A stretch of DNA of 64,000 bases from Crotophaga sulcirostris (lineage: Eukaryota > Chordata > Aves > Cuculiformes > Crotophagidae): positions 527,652-591,651 of the forward strand of contig VYZB01000289.1 in the NCBI GenBank assembly GCA_013397455.1. Direction: 5' to 3'. The position numbers and the translations under genes were made by a program. Below the pieces are notes generated by a model, which saw only the letters and a program-made list of their open reading frames with translations, had not been told where the DNA came from and did not search any database. Shown here one piece after another: positions 12,690 through 25,251 of the stretch. The first letter of the stretch is position 1. Each line of letters opens with the position of its first letter.

Positions 12690-12895
12690 CCTTTTCCCAC
12701 AAGGGCTTGCGGTGCCCCGTGGCCCGTGGGGTCTTGTGGCCTCCTCTTGCCACCCCTCATCCTGAAGCACTGGCCAGGCTGTGCAATAGGGCTGCTGGGC
12801 TGTGTTGCACGACATGTCTCTGCAAGGCTCCCACGGTGCAGTGCAGACACTGGGCATCGTGTCAACTCTGAACGAAATGTTGTGGGCCTTCTGCA
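12690..12895. other. Local GC- and CpG-rich patch with overlapping open frames
   Basis: About 200 bp stand out from AT-rich flanks by higher GC and roughly eight CpG dinucleotides, which are otherwise scarce here. Because stop codons are AT-rich, the patch is open in several frames at once: 97 codons on plus (12669-12962) and 135 and 88 codons on minus. No protein family is recognisable in any of them. Possible explanations are a retrocopy remnant, a small unmethylated islet or chance. Nothing supports a specific product. Confidence 0.4.
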
Positions 12896-13351
12896 CTTTG
12901 TTTTGTGCCTTCTGTGGAAAATTCCACTGGAAATGATCCATTTCAATGGAAAATGTTTATAATATTGAAACAGACCCATTTTTGATAAGAGAAAGTGTGG
13001 GGGTGGAGGGATGCTCTGCTCTAAATATTTCAATTAACTCTACTTAACAGAAGAACTACTTATCTAACTGTTAGTCTAAAAACAATGGGTTTACTATATT
13101 TGTTAAATAGAGTTCCAGGGAACTAAACCCAGTAATGAATCAGGAATAAAATCCAGCTTGTTTTTATTTTTCATCCAAAACTAACAATCAACCATAGCTT
13201 GGAAAACAATGAGCTATACTGTTGGACAGCCTTAATTTTTCATTGTTTTGGTTCAAAACTGTGTGTTGTCAGTTAATAAAAGGACCTGTCTTGGAAGGAC
13301 TCAGCATAGCTTTTTAAATGCTTCAAGGTGATCAAAATGTTTCAGGTTGAA

Positions 13352-13403
13352 CCAGTTTAATTCTTCCAGTATGTCTTCCAGTTTAATTCTTCCAGTATGT
13401 CTT
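13352..13403. repeat. Exact two-copy tandem duplication, 26-bp unit
   Basis: The unit, which begins CCAGTTTAATTC and ends AGTATGTCTT, occurs at 13352-13377 and again without spacer or mismatch at 13378-13403. Perfect identity implies a recent duplication, or an assembly or sequencing artefact. Confidence 0.95.
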
Positions 13404-15120
13404 GTTTTTCTAAAAAGTTTAGAAATGTTTTGGGGCCAACCTGTGCTAAGGTAGCTCTAATGATTACAACCTAATGCAATTTGTAACGTACTCAAGAAAA
13501 CCAAGACTATCATCACTTCAACGACACTTTGCTTTCTCTAGAACAAAAGATCTTACATCACACCTGGAAACAAGATTCTTAAATCACTTGGATAATTCAG
13601 AAAATCTTATTTTTCTGCATATGTTTCCTGCAAGGCAGGCTGATGATTGTGCACATCTTATTAAAAATGAATGGCTGAATAGAGTAGGCACAGCTGCAGC
13701 AATGCCATACTAACTCCTCCCACAAGGCCAGAATACCAGTTCTACTATTCCTGAGCACACCAGGCCAAAGTACAGGGGTCATTTCTACTCGACTGGTGAC
13801 TGATTGAAATGATCTATCCCTGCTGCTCTGACCTCAGGGTATGGCGATGGCCCAGAAGGAGATGGAGTTCACTGAGACGTCTCTTCCAAGTTTATTTCAG
13901 ATTTGGTGGAGCAGGAGGTCTTCTGTTTAGCGTTTTATTATCTAATCTGTGCTCTAACATACTGCATTAAAAACAAACACTCATCATCTGTTTCCAGACA
14001 CAGGAATAGTCCTATATTCCCTCCACCTTTTTACAATGCATTCCGGCCACCAACACTGTTTTTTCACTATCCCTGACGTCCTGTTTGGAATGAAGAATGA
14101 CTCTCTGTTTGGCCTGGATATGGTTATTTACAAGTGTTTGTAAAATGTCTAGGACCAAGAAGGAAAGAGGAGAAAAAGGCCAAAGGGACTGAAGGTGGTA
14201 AAGGATCATTAGCAATCGTTTGTTTTATTTAAAGCAAAAGATCATTCTGGTACTGTTTTAAAAAAATAAACCCATGTACTTTATTGCATGCGCTTGGGCC
14301 CAGCATGGGCTGTTTTGGCTGGGGTACTGCACTGAAAGGTGGGATCTTTTTGCACTGATAACTTGCAGGGTCTAGTTGAGGTATTTGCTAACTGATGCTT
14401 GTGAGAACCAACATGGCTGAGTCATCTGGGGACTGGCGTTAACCTTTCTTGTTTCGTTTATGTTTCTTTTAGTGAAATCTGTAAATGATGGAGCTCATGC
14501 ATTCATCAGCCCCAGCTGGTGCTATGCAGGACATCCTGCTCTGGATGGCGAGTCACAAGCACCAGTGTATTAGCAAAGCTGGCTCAGACGCTGTTACCAA
14601 GGGGGGCCTGGCACCGTGCCCCAGTTGGAAACCTCTTGGAGCAATACCCCGCTCATGTCAGCTCTTATGCCTCCCTCGAGCCCCCGTGCCAGTCGGTGTC
14701 CCTCTTACCTTACCACTACTCCATTAACATCTCAAGCAGAAAAACCCTCTTGAAGTACTTTCAAACTTTCCTGGCTTTCCTGCAGAAATGAACACTTGCT
14801 TTCACTTCAGAAGGCAGTCTGAAAATAAACATATCTTCTAGGCCCACTTAATCAAGAAGTCCACAGCATTTATTTATTTACTCAATTTCGGGGGCAGACC
14901 AGTTGTGAAATTCTCTGATTTTGGTAGATTTAGGGGCCTTCCAGTCTTTCTGTAACATTGCTGTTTGCTTAGTTCTCTCTGTTCCCTGTCTCCTAATGCT
15001 CTCTCTTCAGACACCTCCCCATCTTCTGAATCTCCGTTTTCAGGAAACAGTAGGTGTATTTACACAGGCTAGGTTTTTCCCATCTTCATCCCTTTGTACT
15101 CTTTAACCTCTTCAGATGGT

Positions 15121-15174
15121 GGAGAGGGAGGGAAGAGAGTGGAAGTGAGGGGTGGGGAAGGAGGAAAAGTGAAA
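15121..15174 (+). repeat. Purine-rich, guanine-clustered tract
   Basis: About 54 bases are almost entirely A/G, with guanine runs at about 15126-15132 and GGGGTGGGG near 15149-15157. Such tracts can form triplex or quadruplex structures in vitro. Any function here is inference. Confidence 0.6.
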
Positions 15175-18100
15175 CCCTTCCTTCTCCAAACCTTACCTCC
15201 AGATAAAGATCAAGTTCCAGATGTGGGGCCAGAAGCGTGTGTGTCTTGGTCAAAAATTATCACTAAACAGTTTTTTTCCAACATACAGATTCTCTTCTCA
15301 ATTTCCATCTGGAAAACTTAACTTTCTTAACATTTGGTATGTTCAGAAAGCTTCTGGTTTTCATAAGTCTGTACTTTTCGTCCAGAGAATTTTTCAGTTA
15401 AACACATTTGATCAGATCCAACATTGCAAATATCCAACTCTGCCACTGTGCCTTGGGCACCTTACACAAAACCACTAAGAACATTCAAGGCTCCTTTTTA
15501 GTTTTTAGCTCATTGTAAGGTAAAACACTTTCTCTCTTTTTTTTGGGGTGGGCGGGACAGGAGGACACCAGAGGACAGTGACATTTGCCTTGTTTCTGAT
15601 AGATTTTTTCCTGGGTGCTGATTTCTTCAAAACAGTCCAGAAAATATTTTTGTTCAAGGTAGAGTCCTGCACACTCACTCAGTCTTGTAATCTTGCTGCC
15701 TTGGAATGGTGCGGGGGTTTCATTATTCCTATAATTCCTTCAAGGCAGAGAGTTCATGATCAAGGTCAGCAAATAGGCCTTAATGAGGGAAAAGCAGAAC
15801 TAATGTTACCATAGAAGGCTGCAGCAGTTCTTCAAGGAATAAAATCTGCAGAGTTTACTGAGCCATACCTGTTATAAACCTGCTGCACTCTGACCAAGGC
15901 GATTCCTGGTAGGCTTCCAGGGATTTATATTGGCCAAATACACTTAATTTGCAAGACAAAACAAAAAATGTCAAGAGTTTTGTGTGTGGTCTGATCGAGG
16001 AGTGTTGTTTTCTGAGTTATTTGATTTGGAGAGAGGGAAAACATATTGTCAGCCAGTTTCTTTTATTTTATAATTTACTACTCAGTAAAGAAAAGAATTG
16101 CCTTAGGGGCCCCAATTAGTGTGTAGCAGTATCACGTTGAGACTGCCATGGGCAGGACACAGAAGGAGAATGTTTCCACTCTAGCAGTGAGGAGAGGTTC
16201 CTGTGAGGGAGGAACACCTGAGCTGGAGCTGGTGCTGGTCACCCTAGGTGGCGTGCATGGGCTTGGTTTTCACTTTTTACCAAGTTTTGTTCAGAGCGTC
16301 TTCAGACTTGTTATGTTGCACGATGAATCAACGAACTGTGCTTGATTCACAAGCAGAGGATTGATAGTATTGACATCGTGTTTGGGACTAATCCACTTCC
16401 ACTGGGTTCTAGCAACACTGTGGTTCTGTGCAGAATATGCATTTCCTGTGGCAGGCAATAGCTGCCAAAAAAAAAGAGAAAACTTGGATTGTTCATGTCC
16501 AGGTTAGCAGTTTCAACAGACACTCAGGGGAAAATGGGTCACTGGACTAATGTCTATTGAGTCTAACAATGATAACATTTCCCTTGGCTGAAGCCAATGC
16601 GCAGAGAACATCAGTCCTGGTTTTGTTGCTGCTTGGCAATGAACTGGGGTTCACATTCTTCTTCTGGTGCTGACTCCTAATTCCTTCATTGATACTTTGT
16701 TTACAATATTGCTCTTAGATGTTCTGTGGTAATGCTTCCTTAGTGCACCATAGAGAATGCTGTGCACCTTATTGCGCCATAGTGAATGCACTGTGGGGAC
16801 AATAACCACCATGAATAAAGCATTGAGGGAGGCAAAAGAAATATCAGTTGAGTTCTTGGAGCTCTTGGAGAATTAAAATGTCCCTGGGAGAGCTGGAGGC
16901 AGTATGGACACTCTCTGTCAGACAGCCACAGCTGATCCTGTCCCTTGGGTCTGCCACAGGCAGCTGCGGCCAGGGGCATCAAGCCACAGCTGGCAATAAG
17001 GCTGGTATGGGAATTCTGCATTTATAAGCAAGCAGAGTTGCTACCAGGGCTGAATAACGATATCTATTTGAATCAGAAACAAGAGGAAACTCAAACATTT
17101 GTAGATGTTCCGTACAAGCACTTATAGGCACTTGCACATAGCATCCCAGCCTTAGCTCAGACACTACTCAAAAGAAAGAGTTCTCCCAACATGCACATTA
17201 TCCTTGCCTTTGCAGCACAGTGGTGTAGCCAAACCTAACATACAGTGGAATTATTGGGTTCACAGTGAGGACCTCAGTCCTAACTTTCCCAAAAGACATA
17301 GTGTACTGGGAGGGAGAGAGCAGCTTAGCACAATAGTGGCCAGTCAAGGAGTAGTCAATGGACCTGCCTGGGACAAACTCTATTCTCAGTCCCTGCGTGC
17401 AAAACTGTGCTGTTTCTGTTTCACTGTTTCACACTGTACAGCCAGTTCTGGCCAGCAAGCCCATGATGCTTTCCTTGCATGCTTTCAGAGGTGAAAAATA
17501 TCTTAGGGAAGATGCAGTTGGCATTGGGGGTTTCCTGTTCACGGGGGCTGCCTTCTCCTGAAATACCTCATTTGTAATTGGGTGCTTGGGCTTGATGGGA
17601 CACCTGCAAGGTAAAGGGAATGTAAGTAGGCTTTGCAATGGGATTCAGTACCTACCTATGCTCAGGCAAAAAGCCTGGATTTCCAGGGCCTGTAGGGTCC
17701 TGGGAACTACCATTGCCTGGGTTACAGCCTGAGGATCGCAGCTGGAGAGGAGCAGTGCTGCTGAGGGCAGGAGGGAGAAGGAGCAGGGAGGGTAAAGTGT
17801 TGCAAACTGGAATCTGGCCATGCTGCTATGCTGAGCATTTGTGCATCTGCAGAATTTGCCATGGTATTTTAATAACTGTGGGTTATTTAATGGCCCTTCT
17901 GGAAGACAGCAGCACTGGTATAGCTGGGTTTGTGCCACACACATTCTTGCCGATGATTTTCTAGTGAGGTAGCTTTCTTTTAGAAACCAAGAGGAAACCT
18001 ATTTTGTGCCTCCTTTTACAAGTGTTCTGTACCAGTGTGTTCACACATGTTGGCAGGTCTGTCTTTCAGTGTTCCCTGGTTACAAGTGTACTGTGTCTCC

Positions 18101-19883
18101 AGTTTGCAATATTCTTTACTGCAGGGGATAAAGGCAGATGTAAAGAAAAAGTGAATTGAGTACCCCTACAGGATATGGACAAGTCCTTCTCTGCCATTTT
18201 CCTCTATCTGTCATTCAGCTCAGATGGAGCCAGAAGCGTTGAGTTCCATTCAGCAGAAGCATCTAATTCCATTCAACTTTGCACAATGGCAAAGAAAAAC
18301 TGACTCTTCCCACTCTTCAGTGGCCTTTTCAGTTGCATGTAGGAAGCCTTCAAAAACGTCTCTCCCAATGCCCAAAGCTAAGTTGATGTCTTTTGGTCAA
18401 TGTGGTTTCTCTGATTTATTTCAAAACTTCTCCACTTCAGGCTGGTACGCACTGTACTGAAGAATCCAGTTTCAAAATGCTGCCCTTCCAAATGTTATAT
18501 AGTTGTTTTTAAGTCCTTTCCTCTAATTCTTTTTGCCTTTTGATAGGGACTATGAGGAGACTAAGGAAACAATAAATAGAAATATTGTTTAAGTTTATCT
18601 TAGGAGAATATGGGATGTTGGCTGAAGGAAATATGTTGATTATCTTGGCTAGCCTTGGACATTTCCTTTGGCATATCTATAATTGCTTTTAGAAACATGT
18701 TCATGATGAGCCAACTTCTAAAACTGTAGATTCAACTACTTGATTTCAGACACATGACCATGTTCTGCCCCCTGCCTTATTGGGTCTGCCCCAGCATAAC
18801 AAAAGTGTAATTTGTCCCACAGCTCTCTGGTATTTGATTACTTAATTATAACTTACTTATTGCTTTCAGGATATTTGTGTCTTGGACAAAATTTTAAAAT
18901 TCTGGGAGAGGTAGTTAATAGGAGGGAGAGGGAGAAAAGGGGACTACACAATATATCTAACAAATATGTGACATCTAATTTAAAAACCTGTTGTTTTCTT
19001 TCAACAAAAGGGGGAGAAAGTAATTCAACCGTATTCCCATTTCCCCCAGGATACTGGCGCAAATCCTGGATCCACTGAAATTTATAGGGAGATGTAATTA
19101 ATTAACTTCAAATACCAGATTAGCTCATGGGTTCAATATATCTCCATTCTGATGTGTATGTAAAAGAGCCTTTGATTAATGACCACAACCTTGCACAGGT
19201 ATTTGAGGGCTTTTACTTACTGGCAACAGTTTTTTCTTTATCATCAACACACAAAATGACTTCAAAGTCAGTGTCTGGTATTCATTACTGATACTGCAGG
19301 TGAAGCTTACAGACTGCAACCTTGGTCATATTAAGTCACTTGCAGTTTACTGACTCATTTGCACCTAGATCTCATTGTGGTGCTTCTTTTGATAAAATTC
19401 TTTAATAAGCAAAACACAAAAAAAATACATAGCCAAAGGCTATTGTATGATCAAAAGAATTTCTGGAGTTAGGAAGAAGGTTGTATCCTACATTAAACAT
19501 TGATCCGAATCCCAGAGACGAAGGGAAGGAGCAGGTGACAGAGTGAGCACAGGGTTGTCACAGTGTACAAGCTCTCCAGGCTTCAGGCCATAGTAGTTTG
19601 CTGTCTTTCAAATAAAGTTTATCGTAGGATGCTCCAACAATTTCAGATCTACCCATAGATCCTACTCTCTCAGACATTGCACTGGGATAGGTTTGAAGGT
19701 CATTTATACTGCTGTAAATCCAGCATTACAGAAATTTAAAGCTGACCCTAGCTGCAGTTTAGTTCTTCCAAATCACACTTCCAAGATGAGGGACATGCTC
19801 TAGCCCTGAGAACAGAAGTACCCCTACTGCTACCTATTAACAGGCAAAGCAAAACACAGTCCAGCCTAGTCACTCATAATGTC

Positions 19884-19940
19884 TGAGCTAGGATTGCCCA
19901 CAGTTAGTTGTTTTGGTTTTTTTTTGAGCTAGGATTGCCC
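19884..19940. repeat. 16-bp exact direct repeat around a T-rich spacer
   Basis: TGAGCTAGGATTGCCC occurs at 19884-19899 and again at 19925-19940, separated by 25 bases that end in a T-run. It could be a partial tandem duplication. The T-run abuts the right-hand copy, which is the wrong side for a minus-strand poly(A) retroinsertion, so a target-site duplication is unlikely. Confidence 0.85.
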
Positions 19941-22900
19941 TGGTTTTGCTTTCTGCACAGGGTGACTCCAGCTGTTTGATGTGAGCCTTTTTAAAAGTGG
20001 TAAGTCCTTACAATGCAACTGGATTGCACCTTATCACCCAGTGAAAAGTCCCCCTGCAGCTTCAGACCACAGCAGCAGGTCACAGTCTCTTCTGAAGCCA
20101 GTTGCGGAGACTTCCCTGCTTTGTGCTCTTTGCAAGTGAAATGTTAGTCTTTTCTCTAGAAGTAAATCAGATCTGAGAACCTCCTGGCTCTGGCAGATCT
20201 GCTTCACTCCCCTGCCATTGCCTGTGGGCAGCTCTTGGTGGAAGCTTCCTGCAGCCTAAGAAATGTTTGATGTGGCTTGGCAGCCTGCATCCCTTCACTG
20301 ATGCAACGTATGAGGTGGACCTGAGTGTCCCTAGGAAAGCCTAAACACAAACAAGGCTCAGAACTTCTTATATCAGTTTTGCTATTAAAGATGGAGCCAC
20401 TTCCTTACGTTTTTCAAACCATATCATCAGGAAGGTAGACCTTATGTGCAGCAGATAACAACTCAGTAAAATGGTGCAGCTTTGGCAGTCAGTACCTCGG
20501 GCACATTCAAAACCCTAGGTTCTTTTCTCTGTTAAACCTAGAGTCATTCACAGCATAAAATTAGTGGGTCACATTGCTTGTTTGTTTTGAGCACACTAAT
20601 GGTTTTTATGGGGTTTCCACTGGTTAAACTGAATGAATTTCCGTTGCCAGGAGGAGAGTCCAGATATCCTCTTCCAAGCTGGCAGGAATTTGTCAGGGAC
20701 CTGTGCACAGGGTATCTTACATGCCCATCTTTGCTAAGATCCATTTCAAATGAGCTCTGTGGTCCTGATTCCCTACACACTTGAAAAAGTATAAATTGTG
20801 AGGGATCCTATGGAAACCATAGAGTGCTTTTGTAGAATATAGGGGAAGGGAGGTCCCTGATTAAATACCCCTTTAAATATTGCATCAGGACTCCAGTGCA
20901 ATATGGTACAAAGAATGGGCACTTCATTAGGAAGCCCTTTATTTGACTAATTGCATCTCTGAAATAACAAATTCCTTATGTTAAAAACCACAGCCTGATC
21001 CACTGTCAAGCATATGGAACAGGTTCCTCTTTTGGTTTCAAATGAAATAGCTTAATAGGCTCTTACAGGCAATCCTGAGAAAATAAGTGGATTTTTCAGT
21101 TCAAGCTGCAGTACTGGGAGGGCAATGACTCTGTCCCAATGGTATTATACTTTGAAAAATGAGTACTATTGTGTAAGTCCAGGCCTGAGTTTCCTTGCAT
21201 TGGTACTGGGGTTTTTTTCTCCGCAATTGTTCCACTCACTTCCACTGAGCTTTTAAGAAAACCAACTTTTAGGCCTGAGCATTGCTGTCGGGTCTCTTGG
21301 CTGCTCTCAGGAAGGAGCTGTGTCATTGTCTCCTGGGTGTAAATCAGTGTGGTGTTGAGAGAGCAGTCTCATCAGCAAAATGTGAAGTCTGTTTATGTTA
21401 CTCTGCTCTGGCCTGCCATGATCAGTTCCCTCCCTTCAAAGCCTGACAGCAACAAAGCATTTTAGAAAGCTACTGGCTTCTGGGACTTCAGGAAGCCTTC
21501 CAGGTGAGAGTCTGATTCTGTGAACACACTTTGGAGAACACTTGCAGAAACATTTATTCTGAGGTTTGGAGCAGGCCTGTGGTCAAACCCATTCACAAAA
21601 AGTTTCCATCTTTCAGTGCCCCTGCAGGCCCCCACCAATCACTTGGATCTATTTAATTTGTAAGGATTATCCAATTTTAAAAATAAAAGCTATCATGTGA
21701 GCAGCTTTGAGCATGTGTCAGGAAGAGATAAGTCATCCAAAGCTATGATGGCCCACCAGGGTGCCTTAAGTGGAGTCACACTCCTGTCTACACAGTCCTT
21801 ATTAGGATCTTTCTCTCCCTCCCCCTTTCTCTCTCACTTCCTCTTGGCATTTGCTATGTAAACTGGACAGCACCTGAGAAGGCATCTTGAACCTCACCAG
21901 TCTTTGTGAAGTTCAAATCGAGTTCAAATGCTCCAATTAAAATGTGCCCTTCCTCTCTATCGTTAGAGAGCTGCAAACAGATGACTGGAGCTTCCTGACT
22001 GGGAAAGATTGGTCAATGCCCTTATATTCAAGGGGCGAAACATCTCTGCTGGGAAACAAATCTTGACTCAAGTGGTTTGTGTAAGGACATTATTAAGTCA
22101 GAGCAGTAGCAGCTGCATTAAGCCTTTAACTCTTCTCACCATGGTCTTGTGGGAAAGGATTTTGTCCTCCAAAGTTGGTATATGGGTCTCTGATGTCCTC
22201 TTCAGTCCTGATGTGAGTGACAGGCTCTTTGCCTGCAGGCATCCAGAATGGTAAGCACACATTAACTATTTATTGTCTTTCCTTGAAGTGAAATTTGCTC
22301 TTCCCAGTGGAATAACACTGAGAACTGAAGACAAAGAAGGAAAAAGAGGAGCTTTGTGAACAACTGACATTATGCTACAGCTGGTGAAGAAAAGAATTGG
22401 GGTTATCACCAAATGAAAAATGTGCATTCTTTTCAGAAACGTGTTGACCCTCAGTCATGCTACACTATTTCTGCCCAAAAGCAATGATTCACTAAATTTT
22501 TGGCACTTTTCTTCCTTTAAAGAAATGAAACACCAGTCTCCATGGTACTAAGTTTGCTTCAGAATGGGGATTGAAAACATATTCCCTTGAAAAACAAAAG
22601 CAAAATATTTTGAAACCACTTCAGTTCATTTTTTAAGCCAAAACTCAATACAGCTCTGCCAGTGGCAGCACTAGCACAACTTTTTACAAGAAAAATGGTT
22701 ATAGTTGAACCTTACAGCCATTCAGAGTGCACTTCAGCTTAAGCCTGCGCTGATGGTATTTCTTCATTGCTTCCTGTTTCAGAGATGAATACAGATCTGC
22801 CCCATAGATGGGCAAATTCTAGCTCAAGCCCTTCTCAAACCTTAAAGAGAAAGAGATTTGGAGCCAGAAAGCACAGAGGAACTGTATCCCACCAAACTCA

Positions 22901-23573
22901 GAGGTGTTTAAATAGCTGTTATCTCAGGCCCGAATTTCCTGTTTGCCCCTTAACCCATGCAATACAATCCCCACCATGGCTAATATGCCAAGACTGATCA
23001 AGGTATTTTGAGCTCCAAGTCTGTGATGCTACAGGTTTGCAGGAAGAAACATGTCTCCATCAGCTATAGCTGTAATGGTCCCGTCGCCACTTCTGAATGA
23101 GGGGAAGGGCAGGGTGCTCAGCACTAAACCACAGAGGATCTCCTCTTTCCAAGGGATTATTGCACTCTTTGCAGAACCTGATTTATCCCTCCTCTGACAG
23201 TTCATGGGTTTAGATATTTGTTTAGGCCGTGGCTCCATGAGCAGCCCATGTTGGCAGAAGCAGAATGCTGAAAGCAATAGCCCAGCTCCCTTCTGCCCCT
23301 CAGCTCATTTTTCCTTTCTTATACCAATACGAGAGGTCCGACAACAAAAAACTAATTTACTTTTGCCTTCCTAATCCACTGCATGGCAGACTGACTGTGT
23401 TTCTTTTGGGAATAGGGTTTCCTGAAAGGGCTACAAAAGAACATTTCCCCGTGGAGGTTTCCATTCCAGTTACTGATGCAACTCATCACTAAACAACCAG
23501 TGGCTCGTTTGCCTGCAAATATTTTTATTGCAATAGTAACATTATTGAAGCTGTGATGGAAGGATGTAGGCCA
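19941..23573. other. Unique non-coding sequence
   Basis: No gene or clear repeat. A short stretch near 21335-21360 (GGTGTAAATCAGTGTG) may be a scrap of an old amniote repeat, too short to assign. Open frames (at most 81 codons) carry no recognisable motifs. Confidence 0.4.
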
Positions 23574-23655
23574 CTCCAGGTTTGTAGGGAGAGATAACAT
23601 CTTTTATTAGAGTAGCTAATACTGCTGAAAAAAACAGACACACTTTTGGAAGCAA
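23574..23655 (-). mobile_element. Short relic of an old amniote retroelement 3' end (family uncertain)
   Basis: The plus strand reads CCAGGTTTGTAGGGAGAGAT, then AACATCTTTTATTAGAGTAG, and ends near CACTTTTGGAAGC. This order resembles the reverse complement of a very common reptile/bird repeat tail with the consensus pattern 'aagcttt...ccaacag...ttggtccaataaaagatatta-cctc'. Length and spacing agree, but the element name is not something I can assign with certainty. The copy is diverged and truncated. Confidence 0.4.
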
Positions 23656-24004
23656 TATTATCCTTTATTATCTCAGTGTTCTCCCTCCCCTGTGACCCCC
23701 TACCATCCTTCATCTGAAACAATAAATACTTGTAAAGTGGAAGGAAACCTGACCCTCTGGGGCAGGTGAGAGACAAAGGCTTGTGTCTGACTCCCCTTAC
23801 CTCTCCCTTTAGTATTAGTAAGAAATCTCCCAATGCTCAAGGGCATTTCATGGCCCCTGCCTGCCCTGCTGTTCTGTGCCAGAAACAAAAACAATGAGAA
23901 AACCCTCTCACAGTGGCGTCAGTAATGAGTCTGTCTGATTAGGGTCCTTAGTCTGGCCTTTTTCTGCCCCTCCATCAGCACCTTGTGGGTCGGTGAGAGC
24001 CCAT

Positions 24005-24195
24005 TGGCAGCTGGAAGTTACAGGCTTGTAATGTGCTTAGCATGGCAGGGAAGGGATGTTAAGTTTGATATCAGGAAAATCTTTCTAGGGCAAGGTTACT
24101 GATGCACCAGAAAAGATTTGTCTGGGGTCATTGTAGAATCTCCTTTGCCAAAAAGCCTCAAGAGGTTAGAGGAACATTTGTCAAAAATAACTTTA
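24005..24195 (+). mobile_element. Ancient CR1/L3-like LINE, ORF2 C-terminal relic
   Basis: TTAAGTTTGATATCAGGAAA and ATCTTTCTAG correspond to the CR1 'F-R-L-D-I-R-K-N-F-L' block. GTCATTGTAGAATCTCC about 60 bases on corresponds to the 'E-V-V-E-S-P' block, and AGAGGTTAGAGGAACATTTG to the terminal 'FK..LD..L' block. Order, spacing and strand are consistent, but divergence is large and the frame is lost. Similar in age to the relics at 8.4 kb and 52.9 kb. Confidence 0.55.
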
Positions 24196-25204
24196 TCTAA
24201 AAACACCTTACTCTGGCTGGGAGCAGGATGAACCACATCAAGGTGATGTCAACTCCTTTTCTAGGAGCATATTTTCATTTTGGACCTGTCCATCTCCCTG
24301 TCATGACTTTGCAGGCCAGTCTCAGCTCTACAGTCTTTCTCTGCTGATTTGGCAAAGGGACTAAGGAGCTCATTTCAGTGCTCTGTGAATTTGGAGATAC
24401 ATTCTTTCTACATGGCTGTCCTGTAGGGAAAAGGACTACTGAGAAGAGCAGTCATGTGTAACCTAACAAGAGTAGTTTGGGGCCTTCCTACAACTTCCAC
24501 ACAAGTGAGGCATCTCTAGCTCAGGATGATGCCCTTTCTCAGATAAATAGAGAAAAACCTTTCTCAACAGACTGTGGTCTCCTCACTTTTGATGAATTGC
24601 CAGCAGGTTTTCAGGAATGGGTCTCAGAGCAGCACCTTGTACGAGGTGGCAACAGAGGGAGAAGGGAGGACAGTATCACAATGTGAGTTTTGATGGCACC
24701 TTTCAACACCACCAGAAGGGTATAATACAGACCCGTCCTCGAGTAATTAGCTTAGACCAGGAATGACACCCACAGGGGATGGTGTGGAGTCTAGGGTGAC
24801 AGCTGGATGCCAGTGGGAATGTGCCTGGTTTAAATTAAATCATTATAAGGATTTTGAGAGTGGGGAAGTCTCATGCTGATGGGGACAAAAGTACTGCCAA
24901 AACTACACAGGGCAGACTTTCAACTGCCTAAATGACCACATGGCATGTTATCTCCATGGTATTTTGTACCACAGTAATCACTTCCATGCTCTTATCGTTG
25001 CCCAGGGCAGAAATGGCCCAGGAACTCTGCTTATATCAGGGAATATTGCCTCATTTCAGGAGCCAGGGACAGTAGATATGGGTAAGGAGAGGCTACCCAG
25101 CTTTTGTTTCTAAATGACGCTGACCATCACTCCAAGGCCTTCCTTTTCTAGAGAATATCTTGAGCTGGCTGAAAACTGCTTAGCAGAAAAATTTCTGGTT
25201 GGTT

Positions 25205-25251
25205 CAGAGAAGGGAGGGAGGGAAGGAAGAAGGGAGAGAGTGATGGAGAGG
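25205..25251 (+). repeat. Purine tract with four guanine triplets
   Basis: GGG at 25212-25214, 25216-25218, 25220-25222 and 25232-25234 are separated by loops of 1, 1 and 9 bases inside an almost pure A/G run. It meets the simple G-quadruplex rule and can also be read as a GGGA/GGAA microsatellite. Confidence 0.65.

Larger units (their letters stand above)
12896..19883. other. Unique non-coding sequence with small tandem and purine features
   Basis: Holds the exact 26-bp duplication at 13352-13403 and the purine/guanine-rich tract at 15121-15174 (listed separately). Otherwise only short, unrelated open frames occur on both strands. A segment near 19708-19735, containing GCTGTAAATCCAG, faintly resembles an old amniote repeat but is too short to call. 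Confidence 0.4.

Noticed and set aside
12626..13033. 135-codon minus-strand open frame as a gene
   Set aside because: The local GC patch is open in several frames on both strands at once and none resembles a protein family. Kept only as a compositional finding.
24654..24700. CAGTATCACAATGTGAG followed by CACCTTTCAACACC as another CR1 tail
   Set aside because: It resembles the CR1 3' end only over a few short words. The expected TTGGAAAGGACC and UTR do not follow.
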